In this document: positions 1 through 6,626 of the stretch, in pieces
How positions within the stretch are numbered: position 1 is the stretch's first letter
How the letters are laid out: each line of letters begins with the position of its first letter
Source of the DNA: Chlamydiia bacterium
GTDB taxonomy: Bacteria; Chlamydiota; Chlamydiia; Chlamydiales; FEN-1388
DNA: 11,111 nucleotides
Assembly (NCBI GenBank): GCA_028293095.1
Contig: JAQGPK010000157.1
Location: 1-11,111, forward strand
Direction: 5' to 3'
The notes under the pieces: generated by a model
The model's database searches: none
Told to the model about the DNA's origin: nothing
The model's input: only the letters and a program-made list of their open reading frames with translations
Made by a program: the position numbers and the translations under genes

Positions 1-66
1 AAATCAAGGGGTTATCGACATAAACCGACAAGTTAATTTTACCAATGCTTTTTTTGTGATAGAATG

Positions 67-94
67 ATTTATAATTAATTATTTAATTATAAAT
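67..94. promoter_or_regulatory. 12-bp perfect AT-only inverted repeat
   Basis: Arms ATTTATAATTAA (67-78) and TTAATTATAAAT (83-94) are exact reverse complements around a TTAT loop. A TATAAT hexamer lies inside the left arm (70-75) and its mirror image inside the right arm. I see no convincing -35 box at the right distance (GCTTTT at 17 bases). It could be an operator, a weak terminator of a gene to the left (a T-rich stretch follows), or the promoter of the small ORF at 138. In such AT-rich sequence part of the symmetry may be chance. Confidence 0.4.
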
Positions 95-100
95 TTATTT

Positions 101-129
101 CTGTTATTATAAAATTATAATAATAACAG
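101..129 (+). promoter_or_regulatory. Inverted repeat reaching into the ribosome binding site of the 51-aa ORF
   Basis: CTGTTATTAT (101-110) pairs perfectly with ATAATAACAG (120-129) around a 9-base loop. The right arm includes the first two bases of the AGGAG ribosome binding site (128-132). In RNA this would form an AT-rich hairpin that partly hides that site, which could make translation sensitive to temperature or to a binding factor. As DNA it could equally be an operator. The symmetry is seen directly; the function is inference. Confidence 0.35.
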
Positions 130-137
130 GAGTAATT

Positions 138-293
138 ATGATTACATTAAAAAAAAATAAAAAAGTAGCTAAAAAAATAACGAAATTACCGAAAGCATTT
201 AAGATAGTAGTTAAAAAAGAAGAACCGCAAAAGATTCTAACGGCAGAAGGATATCGAAGAATGCTTCTCAAAAAAAGGAAAGCAGGCGAATAG
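138..293 (+). CDS. Small Lys-rich hypothetical protein (51 aa)
   Basis: A 51-codon ORF too short for routine calling. It starts with ATG five bases after a consensus AGGAG (128-132) and ends at TAG 291-293, six bases before the next start at 299. The product is very basic: the first half is a run of Lys with scattered Val/Ile (begins MITLKKNKKVAKK), and the C-terminal part reads ILTAEGYRRMLLKKRK. There is no membrane segment and no cysteine. I do not recognise a family. The charge fits a nucleic-acid-binding or ribosome-associated peptide, but that is only a guess. The good ribosome binding site and tight spacing to the next gene support translation. The Lys-rich start could also simply reflect A-rich DNA. 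Confidence 0.5.
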   Translation: MITLKKNKKVAKKITKLPKAFKIVVKKEEPQKILTAEGYRRMLLKKRKAGE

Positions 294-298
294 GAAAA

Positions 299-829
299 AT
301 GAGCAGACTGTATGATATCACAAAAATTATCGATCATGCGCCTCAAAGCTTTTTTCCTTGTATGCTCGCAGTTGCTCCATATCTGGTGAATGAACAGGTA
401 GTTCAGCTGATTGAACAATTGAGACAAGTGCAGCATGTTGATGGAATTGTAGTTATCAGTGCGCTTGATACAATAGATGATGAAGTTGCGAAGTTTTGTG
501 ATGCACATTCACTTCACTCTGTTCGAAGTGATGATCCGGACCTCTTAGCCCGTCTCTATGAAGCTGCTGAGTCCTTTGATCTTGAAGTCCTTGTATTCAT
601 AAAAGATCTCTCTATCAAAGCAGAATTGATCGATAGAGCGCTTTTTTGTTTTCGTAAGTCCTATGATGAGCTCGATTATTTTTCAGATCAAGAAGGTAAA
701 AAACTAGAAATTTTTCGTGTTGATCTCTTAAAAGATGCCTTTTATCATGCAAAAAAAAGAGATGAGAGAAGGGATCTTTCTCACTATATTCAAAGTAATC
801 CTGCCAAATTTCGTATCGGTTTCTTTTAA
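299..829 (+). CDS. Degenerate SpsF-like cytidylyltransferase paralog, probably catalytically dead
   Basis: This 176-residue protein aligns by eye with the convergently encoded SpsF-type enzyme (860-1594). Shared blocks include LIEQLRQVQHVDGIVV versus HLCERLQRVKEADSFSIL, EVAKFCDAHSLHSVRSDDPD versus VLEEFCKKNDLSCYRGPEDD, LLARLYEAAE versus VLTRFYQVAE, and KKLEIFRVDLLKDA versus MDVEIFSYKTLQDT. It lacks the N-terminal CTP-binding motif QARMGSTRLPGK, and the RITADCPLID metal site is replaced by VFIKDLSIKAELID. It also lacks the last 60 to 70 residues of the family, including VDTTED. I infer a pseudoenzyme or an evolving remnant with an intact frame. The start has AGGA (292-295) only three bases upstream, overlapping the stop of the preceding small ORF, so the two may be translationally coupled. 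It ends 30 bases from the end of the opposing operon with no clear terminator between. Confidence 0.6.
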   Translation: MSRLYDITKIIDHAPQSFFPCMLAVAPYLVNEQVVQLIEQLRQVQHVDGIVVISALDTIDDEVAKFCDAHSLHSVRSDDPDLLARLYEAAESFDLEVLVFIKDLSIKAELIDRALFCFRKSYDELDYFSDQEGKKLEIFRVDLLKDAFYHAKKRDERRDLSHYIQSNPAKFRIGFF

Positions 830-859
830 ATCAGTAGTAGTTCTTAATGACTCGATCTC

Positions 860-1594
860 TCATGAGCTTTTAAGCGGCTTTTGTTGTATGTGCGCATTGA
901 TTTTGGCCCATTCAGGATGTCTTTTTAAGGTATCCACTATATTTTGAAGCGAGAAGTTGGGTTTTTCTGGGTAGAGTCTTTCAAGTAACAGTTTGATCAA
1001 TTGAAAATCTTCTGTGGTATCGACAGTGAGTCGATACTGGGAAGAGTTTTCTTTCTGGGAGACGTTATAAAGTGAAAAGAGCTCTGGATGTCTATACATA
1101 TACAGTGTGACATGTTCTCTTTCTTCATCTGATTGCGCCATTGTAGAAGTATCTTGAAGAGTTTTATAAGAAAATATTTCTACATCCATGCCTCGAGGAT
1201 ATGTGCGCTCTAAAGAATTCGACACATAATCGTAGGATCCATTTTTGTATTCTAGTATCACTTGATCAATGATTTGCGGGTCAATAAGAGGGCAGTCGGC
1301 AGTAATGCGCACAATTGCATCAGGGCGCCTCTTTTCAGCTACTTGATAAAAGCGTGTGAGGACGTCATCTTCTGGCCCTCGGTAGCAGCTGAGATCATTT
1401 TTTTTACAGAACTCTTCTAGGACATCATCTTTTGCGTTTGTAGTAGTTAAGATACTAAAACTGTCTGCTTCTTTCACTCTCTGTAGTCGCTCGCAAAGAT
1501 GTTCCAACAGTGTTTTTCCAGCAGCTTTTACTAACACTTTTCCTGGAAGGCGAGTGGATCCCATTCTTGCTTGAACAAAAATTTCTACTCGCAT
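860..1594 (-). CDS. spsF: SpsF-type cytidylyltransferase (CMP-nonulosonate synthetase candidate)
   Basis: The family (CTP_transf_3, as in Bacillus SpsF and NeuA relatives) transfers CMP from CTP to an acidic sugar. The hallmark N-terminal motif QARMGSTRLPGK is at residues 8-19. Further conserved blocks are GPEDDVLTRFYQVAE (73-87), RITADCPLIDP (96-106, with D100 the likely metal ligand), PRGMDVEIF (133-141) and VDTTEDF (191-197). Length 244 is normal. I chose ATG at 1594, which gives the usual MRVEIFVQARMGS opening. A GTG at 1606 would add four residues. The start lies inside the end of the NeuB-like gene (10-base overlap), so the two are coupled. As last gene of the operon it would activate the sugar made by that synthase. 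Whether the product is CMP-pseudaminate, CMP-legionaminate or something else cannot be read from sequence. Confidence 0.85.
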   Translation of the reverse strand: MRVEIFVQARMGSTRLPGKVLVKAAGKTLLEHLCERLQRVKEADSFSILTTTNAKDDVLEEFCKKNDLSCYRGPEDDVLTRFYQVAEKRRPDAIVRITADCPLIDPQIIDQVILEYKNGSYDYVSNSLERTYPRGMDVEIFSYKTLQDTSTMAQSDEEREHVTLYMYRHPELFSLYNVSQKENSSQYRLTVDTTEDFQLIKLLLERLYPEKPNFSLQNIVDTLKRHPEWAKINAHIQQKPLKSS

Positions 1595-2649
1595 ACGCCA
1601 TCCCACTTTACTGGATCACCACGCTTGATATCTTTTTGGACTTTTTTGCCGAGAAGTTCTTTTAAGTGCTTAGGAGGAAGGCCAAAGCCTGGGCGGATTG
1701 CGCGTATATGCTCTTTTGTGATCTCTTCGCCTTTTTTAAGGTCTTTGACGAAATAGAGTGAGCGCCTGTGTGAAAATGAGGTTTTTTCAGAGTTTTCTAC
1801 GCCATATTGGACTTTACCTAATGCTTTCCATGCATTCACGCTTTCTGTGACAAGCATTCTAAACTCAGCAGGCTCGAGTGAAAAGGCTGCATCAACGCCG
1901 CCATCACTTCGCGCAAGTGTAATATGCTTTTCAATAAGGCATCCGCCTAAAGCAATACTAGCAATAGCAGAGCCAATACCTAGAGAGTGATCAGAGAAGC
2001 CGACAAGTGTATCAAAAGTTTGTGCTAGATGAGGAAGTGTTCTAAGGTTGAGCGTTTGAGGATTTGCGGGATAGGCGCTTGTGCATTTGAGGAGGATCAG
2101 ATCTCTACAGCCAGCGGCTTTCGCTACAGCTACTGCCTCCTTAATCTCTTCAAGAGTGGATGCCCCTGTTGATATAATAAGAGGTTTTTTAGTAGAGGCA
2201 ACTTTTGCAATGAGATCATGGTCTACAATTTCAAGCGATGCAATTTTATAGCAGGGAGGCGCATCTGGAAGACTTTCGAGAAAATCAACGCTTGTGGCAT
2301 CAAAGGGTGTACTAAAGGCAATCAGGCCAAGCTCTTTTGCTCGCCTAAAAATAGGTTCATGCCACTCCCAGGGAGTTGTAGCTTCTTGATAGAGCTCATA
2401 GAGCGTTTTCCCGTTCCAGAGACTTTTGGGGTCTTCGATGAGAAATGGGAAGCTTTTAATATCGAGAGTCATCGTGTCTGGCGTGTAGGTCTGCAACTTA
2501 ATGGCTTGAACGCCAGCATTTGCTGCTGCCTCTACAAGCTTGAGTGCTCTATCGAGAGAATGGTTATGGTTCCCAGACATCTCAGCAACGATAAAAGGAG
2601 GCTGATCCATACCGATGGTATGCTTTCCAACTGTTATTTGTTTAGCCAT
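1585..2649 (-). CDS. pseI: NeuB/PseI-type nonulosonic acid synthase
   Basis: Enzymes of this family condense phosphoenolpyruvate with a six-carbon amino sugar to make a nine-carbon sialic-acid-like sugar. The TIM-barrel domain spans about residues 15-280 and the C-terminal SAF (antifreeze-like) domain about 290-350. Conserved residues visible are E23 in FIVAEMSGNH, and the metal-binding histidines of GFSDHS (H221) and IEKHIT (H242). ISTGAS (159-164), LLKCTSAYP (186-194) and RRSLYFVKDLKKGEEIT (295-311) are also typical. Wording such as TLYELYQEATTPWEWH and LLGKKVQKDIKRGD resembles Campylobacter PseI more than NeuB, as I recall it, hence the tentative symbol. Length 354 is normal. It overlaps the preceding HAD gene by 16 bases and the following cytidylyltransferase by 10, so it is part of one coupled operon. 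Substrate (pseudaminate or legionaminate precursor) is inferred, not proven. Confidence 0.88.
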   Translation of the reverse strand: MAKQITVGKHTIGMDQPPFIVAEMSGNHNHSLDRALKLVEAAANAGVQAIKLQTYTPDTMTLDIKSFPFLIEDPKSLWNGKTLYELYQEATTPWEWHEPIFRRAKELGLIAFSTPFDATSVDFLESLPDAPPCYKIASLEIVDHDLIAKVASTKKPLIISTGASTLEEIKEAVAVAKAAGCRDLILLKCTSAYPANPQTLNLRTLPHLAQTFDTLVGFSDHSLGIGSAIASIALGGCLIEKHITLARSDGGVDAAFSLEPAEFRMLVTESVNAWKALGKVQYGVENSEKTSFSHRRSLYFVKDLKKGEEITKEHIRAIRPGFGLPPKHLKELLGKKVQKDIKRGDPVKWDGVCE

Positions 2650-3296
2650 TGTAAAAAGCTCTCGTTGAGGTTTTCGATAGTATAGGCGGCTTCATGCACG
2701 CGATCGGGCTGTACATCTTTATACTTTCCTGTTTGCACTCGTACTGTTTGAAAGCCAAGCGGCTTTAAACCGATAAAATCTTTATGGGGATTGTCTGCCA
2801 CATAGACTACATCCTGAGGCTTTACTTTCTCAAGAGTGCAGATTTTTGTAAAACAGTAGGGTGAGGGTTTTGCATGAATGAGGCCATACTCACTTGTACA
2901 AAGCGTGCCTTTCATCCACTTATCTAACTGGAGCGCCTGAATTTTATTTCGCTGAACAAGACGATTACCATCTGTCACAAGATATAAGGGGTATTCATTT
3001 TTCAAGTGATTGAGACAATGGAGAGCCTCTTTATAGAGTGTAATTTTTGGATGGTGATGGCGATAGATGCTCACACAGTTTTGAAGAAGCTTTTTTGTAA
3101 AAATATTTTTCTCTTTTAAGAATCTATCAAATACAGCCTGGCGACTTTTGCTTTCCAGTGTTTGAAGCTCTGTAAACGTTTTTTCGGTACTACCCGTAAG
3201 AGGCTCTAAAAATGTAGCCACTGCATGAAAGCCGCTATAAACAAAGCTGATCTCTTCATAGAGCGTATCATCAAGATCAAAGACGATGACTTTCAT
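2634..3296 (-). CDS. HAD-superfamily phosphatase, probably for a nonulosonate pathway phosphosugar
   Basis: All four HAD motifs are present in 220 residues. Motif I is FDLDDTLY with nucleophile D7 and acid D9. Motif II is LVTDGN with T108. Motif III is the lysine in HAKPSP (K143). Motif IV is VYVADNPHKDF with D168 and D173. Residues about 15-85 form the helical cap expected of the YjjG/NANP-like group. Its start overlaps the stop of the GNAT/ATP-grasp gene by four bases (ATGA), and its end overlaps the synthase by 16, so it belongs to the nonulosonate operon. By analogy with animal N-acylneuraminate-9-phosphate phosphatase, it may remove a phosphate from the product or precursor. That role is inference; HAD sequence does not give substrate. 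Confidence 0.8.
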   Translation of the reverse strand: MKVIVFDLDDTLYEEISFVYSGFHAVATFLEPLTGSTEKTFTELQTLESKSRQAVFDRFLKEKNIFTKKLLQNCVSIYRHHHPKITLYKEALHCLNHLKNEYPLYLVTDGNRLVQRNKIQALQLDKWMKGTLCTSEYGLIHAKPSPYCFTKICTLEKVKPQDVVYVADNPHKDFIGLKPLGFQTVRVQTGKYKDVQPDRVHEAAYTIENLNESFLQWLNK

Positions 3297-4801
3297 GTGA
3301 GAATCCTATCTATTGAGTAGCGAATTTGCTGAAGTGGAGATTCAATAGCTTGGAAAGGAATTTTTTGTAGATTTTTCTTTTCAGCTTCACACAAAAACCA
3401 GTAAAAGCAATCAAGTCCTGCAGCTATACTTAGAGTGGATGCGCCACCAAATCGCGGATTACATTCAACAATATGGAAAATGTCTGTTTCTGACTCAATG
3501 ACTTGGATTGTGATAGCGCCATAGAGGTTAAGGAGCGTTGCAAGCTGTACGCAGAGAGTTTGAAGCTTGGGTTTATGAATGGTTGTTGTGATCTGTGATT
3601 CCCCCTGTTGTACGAGGTCACGTGTGCGTGTAATTACACCTTTTACTGAGCCTTCTAAGTCTCGATAGAGGTCGATGCTATATTCCTTTCCTTTGACGAA
3701 TGGCTGGAAAATCGGACTTTCTAATGTGGCTGCAATCGGATGCGCTTCTTGAGGGGTTACATTGATGCCGATATGACGTGATCCTGCGCCAAAACGTTCT
3801 TTGACAACGAGTTTGGGGAATGCGCACTTATCAAGAGTGAGATAGGTCGGAATAGCAGGAAGGGTATGCGCGGCTAAAAAGTCGGCAAAGGCTTTTTTGT
3901 CATGACAGCTTTTAATTGTAGCAAGATCTGAAACCATCACTGAGATCTCATTTTCTTGCAGCTTTTGCTTGTGTTTGGAATAGAATAGAAGGTCTGCATC
4001 GCGTGTAGGGATGATTGCTTGGATATTGTTTTTTTTGCAAAAGTGGATAAGCTCATCAACTCTGAGCTTTTCAAGTGATGGACACTGCCAGAATGAGTCG
4101 ACGAAATATTTTCCTATAATAGCGTCATTGACATCGGCTCCAAACACTGTTGTAAAGGAGTCAGATTTTCGGACAGCTTTTGAAACGGCTTGAATCAGTG
4201 GAACTTTTTTTGAAATACTCGTGATAAGGACACCTTTACCGGCCTTCTTTTTTGCAAGCAGTCCGTAGAGTAGGCTATCATACCAAGTGCCGCGTTTGAA
4301 GACATAATCACGTAAGCACCCTTCATATTCAAATCCGAAGCTTTCGAGAAGGTGGGGGATATGTGGTCGCATTGCAAAGGTTTCAGCGTGGAGCCTGTGT
4401 AGGGAAAGATGGGTAAAGGCGATCTCTTTCATAATCTCTAGAAAGGCGCGGAAAATTTCTGCAAATTCGGTAGAGCCTTCAGAGATCGATGTATTGAGAA
4501 GAAATGAGATTTCTGCAGATCGTGCTGTCCAGTTGATGTGAGTAAGGCCACCATAGCCAATCAGGGATTCTTTTTTAAAGATACTGAAGAGCAGTTGTGA
4601 GGGTTTATTTTCAGTAAAGAGAGGGGCGATGGCAGTGTTAAAATAGTCTACTTGCGCATCATGGGCTATGGGAGTATTTTGCCGAAGGATGTCAATCTGT
4701 TCATTACGCCAGATACGGATTGATTCCATGTCCTCTAGGCGAAGAGGAAGGAGTATGATTCCAGACGATTCAAAACGATTTTGTTGTAGGCATGTATACA
4801 T
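3293..4801 (-). CDS. GNAT acetyltransferase fused to ATP-grasp ligase, first gene of nonulosonate operon
   Basis: Residues about 14-182 form a RimJ/PseH-like GNAT domain, with LPLRLEDMESIRIWRN at the start, the acetyl-CoA-side strand GYGGLTHINW (82-91) and the closing LHRLHAETFA...LLESFGFEYEG (134-161). After a KKKAGKG linker, residues about 188-480 form a CPSase-like ATP-grasp module. It opens with VLITSIS, has the lysine and glycine loop LVVKERFGAGSRHIGI (331-346), GKEYSID (371-377), and the magnesium site VECNPRFGGAS (445-455, E446 and N448). In pseudaminate synthesis PseH N-acetylates an amino sugar. ATP-grasp enzymes form amide bonds using ATP. The fusion suggests that two acyl groups, one perhaps an amino acid, are put on one amino-sugar scaffold. 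That is inference. The start ATG sits in a CATGTATACATG palindrome with only a weak ribosome binding site. Confidence 0.8.
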   Translation of the reverse strand: MYTCLQQNRFESSGIILLPLRLEDMESIRIWRNEQIDILRQNTPIAHDAQVDYFNTAIAPLFTENKPSQLLFSIFKKESLIGYGGLTHINWTARSAEISFLLNTSISEGSTEFAEIFRAFLEIMKEIAFTHLSLHRLHAETFAMRPHIPHLLESFGFEYEGCLRDYVFKRGTWYDSLLYGLLAKKKAGKGVLITSISKKVPLIQAVSKAVRKSDSFTTVFGADVNDAIIGKYFVDSFWQCPSLEKLRVDELIHFCKKNNIQAIIPTRDADLLFYSKHKQKLQENEISVMVSDLATIKSCHDKKAFADFLAAHTLPAIPTYLTLDKCAFPKLVVKERFGAGSRHIGINVTPQEAHPIAATLESPIFQPFVKGKEYSIDLYRDLEGSVKGVITRTRDLVQQGESQITTTIHKPKLQTLCVQLATLLNLYGAITIQVIESETDIFHIVECNPRFGGASTLSIAAGLDCFYWFLCEAEKKNLQKIPFQAIESPLQQIRYSIDRILT

Positions 4802-4818
4802 GTAGAGTACCCATTTAA

Positions 4819-4824
4819 ATTGTA
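4819..4824 (-). promoter_or_regulatory. Candidate -10 box of the nonulosonate operon
   Basis: Read on the minus strand, TACAAT lies 18 bases before the start codon at 4801. No good -35 is seen (CTTTCT at 17 bases). An alternative is TTGCCT, 18 bases, TACTGT slightly further upstream. With such a short distance to the ATG, the leader would be about 10 bases, which fits the weak ribosome binding site. Weak call. Confidence 0.22.
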
Positions 4825-4882
4825 CAGTAGCAGATTGAGTGAGAAAGAGGCAAAGCGAATCACTTTTTATGAAGTGTTCTTT

Positions 4883-4929
4883 TTATTTTTTAACGCGAAG
4901 AAACACAGGAGGCGCAAAGACGCAAAGAG
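4883..4929 (+). repeat. Intergenic repeat copy A (CGCAAAG type)
   Basis: A T-run, then AACGCGAAGAAACACAGGAG, then GCGCAAAGACGCAAAGAG. The core 4892-4929 matches copy C (5043-5080) at 35 of 38 positions. The inner unit CGCAAAGA recurs with an 8-base period. Similar-looking short-motif families occur between genes in many environmental bacteria, from memory. Confidence 0.8.
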
Positions 4930-4971
4930 TAGCCACACAATGCATAGGGGAGGCTTTTTTGATTCTTTTTT

Positions 4972-5007
4972 ACCACAGAGATCACAGAGGGCACAGAGAG
5001 AGGAGAG
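4972..5007 (+). repeat. Intergenic repeat copy B (CACAGAG type)
   Basis: The unit CACAGAG occurs three times with a 9-base period (ACCACAGAGATCACAGAG, then GGCACAGAGAG), followed by AGGAGAG. It also follows a T-run like the CGCAAAG-type copies, and a diverged version occurs inside inverted copy D (ACAGAGGACAAAGAG). Confidence 0.7.
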
Positions 5008-5032
5008 AAGGGCAACATAGTAATAATGTAGG

Positions 5033-5080
5033 TTATTTTTTTAACGCAAAGAAATACAGGAGGCGCAAAGGCGCAAAGAG
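5033..5080 (+). repeat. Intergenic repeat copy C (CGCAAAG type)
   Basis: Same layout and orientation as copy A: a T-run, then AACGCAAAGAAATACAGGAG, then GCGCAAAGGCGCAAAGAG. Differs from A at three of 38 core positions, so the two are recent relatives or kept alike. Confidence 0.8.
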
Positions 5081-5157
5081 AAAGAAATAGCTTTACGTAT
5101 GGTTAAAGACAGCATTTGATTTATTTAGACTAAGAAATGTATCAGCTTACCATTCAT

Positions 5158-5220
5158 CTCTTTGTCCTCTGTTCTTTCTTTGCGTCTTCGCGTCTTTTGT
5201 AGCTCCTTTGCGTTAAAAAT
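5158..5220 (-). repeat. Inverted repeat copy D, combining both motif types
   Basis: On the minus strand it reads ATTTTTAACGCAAAGGAG, then a spacer, then GACGCGAAGACGCAAAG, then AACAGAGGACAAAGAG. It thus joins a CGCAAAG-type part to a CACAGAG-type part. It ends ten bases from the stop of the MATE gene. With A or C it could form a long imperfect stem. Confidence 0.7.
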
Positions 5221-5229
5221 GCTGGTGGC

Positions 5230-6618
5230 TTAGGAGAGGGCTTCTATTTCATGAACTTCCGGTTCGGTATTAAATGTAATGATTGTGCGCGATCGTAGAA
5301 AATAAATCGCAAAGATACTGATGTTATAAAGCGCTAAGATCATCCACGCAACATCCGCACTGCCTCCATAAACACCAATTATGATGTAGACAGGTAAGAC
5401 ATAAGCTATCCAGTTTAAAGTTATACTTACATACATCACAAATTTGGTGTCGCTGGCCGCATAGAATACCCCAGAAAGTATCCAGCAAAAACCATCACTC
5501 AAAAAGTAGAGCGTCATCCAGAACATTGCTTTACGTAAGGTAAAAAGAAATTCAGGATTTTGCAGAAGATGAGCCTCTTCATTGGAGAAGAAAAGTCCTG
5601 AAATCTGGTCTGTAAAACAGAGCAAGATCACAGAGATAGCGCCATACAAAATAATCTGTAGGCTAAAGGCAGTTTTGAGTATTTTGGGAAGGAGTGTTTT
5701 TTTTCCTGCTCCATACAGATTAGAAATAGCAGCTGTTGACGCTTTTGCAAGGCCATCTATCGCAAATCCCATGAGCATGTACACACTCTGTACCATTGTC
5801 ACACAAGTCATTGTATCAGGGCCTGCCATAATCATGATTCGGAAGAAGACGACGTGGGCGATGACTTCATTGATTCTGCCAACTCCTGAGGGGATAGCGA
5901 CACGTAAAAATTCTTTAATTTGTTGGAAATCAAAGGAGTAGTCGCCTGTGCCATATTTCGCGCGATGCTCTGCTTTTAAAAAGAGCGCTAAGTAGATAAC
6001 TGTTTGCGTGAACTGTGAGATGCCGGTTGCAAGGGCGGCACCTTTACAGCCCATATCAAGGCTGAAGACAAGAAAACTTGTTAGGACAATGTTTAATACG
6101 TTAGCGAAAATCATCGTATAGGTCACAACCTGCATGCGACCTGTTGCAACAAAAAAACCTGCAAGTGCTATAGAGGAAATCCAGAAAGGGCCAAAATCTG
6201 TAGAGTTGATGAAATAATCAAGTTCATTTGCAGTATTACCAGTTCCTGCAAAGAGATAGGGAGCTATAGCTCTTGCTCCAAACCAGAAGATGGGTACAGT
6301 AAAGAGTGAGAGCCAGAGCATCTGCCAGATAGGTTTTCCTACCTTTGAAAAGGAACCTTCTCCATTGGATTTTCCAGCAAAAACTTCGGTCATTTCAGCA
6401 ATGACAATAGGAAATACAAAGCAGGCCCATGCCATGATTCCAGCATTGGCTGCTGCATTCATCGCTTGTGCTGAGATGCGTGCTAAAATGAGGCGGTCTG
6501 TGAAGAACATAAAGCTTCCAGAAAGAAGCCCGAGCATAAGGGGCCAGGTGAGGGCCCAGATTTCACGAAGCGATCCAATAGGATGCTTTGTGAGCTGATA
6601 ACTTGGAGTTTGGGGCAT
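5230..6618 (-). CDS. norM: MATE-family cation-coupled multidrug/metabolite exporter (NorM-like)
   Basis: A 462-residue polytopic inner-membrane protein with about 12 hydrophobic segments, the usual MATE length. Acidic residues known to bind the coupling cation in NorM have apparent counterparts: D41 in TM1 (FTDRLILARIS), E251 in TM7 (RINEVIAHVVFF) and D375 in TM10 (LSDGFCWILSG). The second half carries the family signature SNLYGAGK (299-306). I chose ATG at 6618, which has AGGA six bases upstream overlapping the stop codon of the symporter gene. A TTG at 6624 would add two residues. It is the second gene of a two-gene operon, eight bases after the symporter, so both are probably co-expressed. 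Drug, toxic metabolite or wall-precursor export are all possible; sequence does not decide. The symbol is tentative. Confidence 0.85.
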   Translation of the reverse strand: MPQTPSYQLTKHPIGSLREIWALTWPLMLGLLSGSFMFFTDRLILARISAQAMNAAANAGIMAWACFVFPIVIAEMTEVFAGKSNGEGSFSKVGKPIWQMLWLSLFTVPIFWFGARAIAPYLFAGTGNTANELDYFINSTDFGPFWISSIALAGFFVATGRMQVVTYTMIFANVLNIVLTSFLVFSLDMGCKGAALATGISQFTQTVIYLALFLKAEHRAKYGTGDYSFDFQQIKEFLRVAIPSGVGRINEVIAHVVFFRIMIMAGPDTMTCVTMVQSVYMLMGFAIDGLAKASTAAISNLYGAGKKTLLPKILKTAFSLQIILYGAISVILLCFTDQISGLFFSNEEAHLLQNPEFLFTLRKAMFWMTLYFLSDGFCWILSGVFYAASDTKFVMYVSITLNWIAYVLPVYIIIGVYGGSADVAWMILALYNISIFAIYFLRSRTIITFNTEPEVHEIEALS

Positions 6619-6626
6619 AAACAATC

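Larger units (their letters stand above)
4802..5229. other. Gene-free intergenic region made largely of short-motif repeats
   Basis: It separates the 5' end of the nonulosonate operon from the 3' end of the transporter operon. Open frames across 4820-5090 come only from the repeats: no ribosome binding sites, Arg/Lys-rich low-complexity products. It contains repeats A, B and C in one orientation and D inverted, plus about 75 unassigned bases (5083-5157). I see no clear hairpin-plus-T-run terminator for the transporter operon. Confidence 0.75.

Noticed and set aside
12..20. DnaA-box-like TTATCGACA
   Set aside because: It is a single copy with a mismatch and no cluster of boxes, so no origin is supported.
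107..508. Minus-strand open frame of 133 codons
   Set aside because: It is antisense to the small ORF and the SpsF-like paralog, has a low-complexity Ile/Phe tail and no ribosome binding site; the plus-strand gene is better supported by homology.
830..859. Terminator between the convergent SpsF-like genes
   Set aside because: Only the short palindrome CTCATGAG (859-866) is present, with no stable stem plus T-run.
1595..1606. Upstream GTG start for the SpsF-type gene
   Set aside because: It would add MGWR before the normal family start MRVEIFVQAR and increase the overlap with the synthase gene; ATG at 1594 fits better.
4820..5090. Two overlapping plus-strand open frames of 66 and 83 codons
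   Set aside because: They are made of the intergenic repeats, have no ribosome binding site and encode low-complexity Arg/Lys-rich sequence.
4883..5220. CRISPR array
   Set aside because: The repeats are low-complexity, unevenly spaced and partly inverted, with no uniform spacers and no cas genes.
5582..5941. Plus-strand open frame of 119 codons
   Set aside because: It is antisense to the MATE gene with no recognisable motif.
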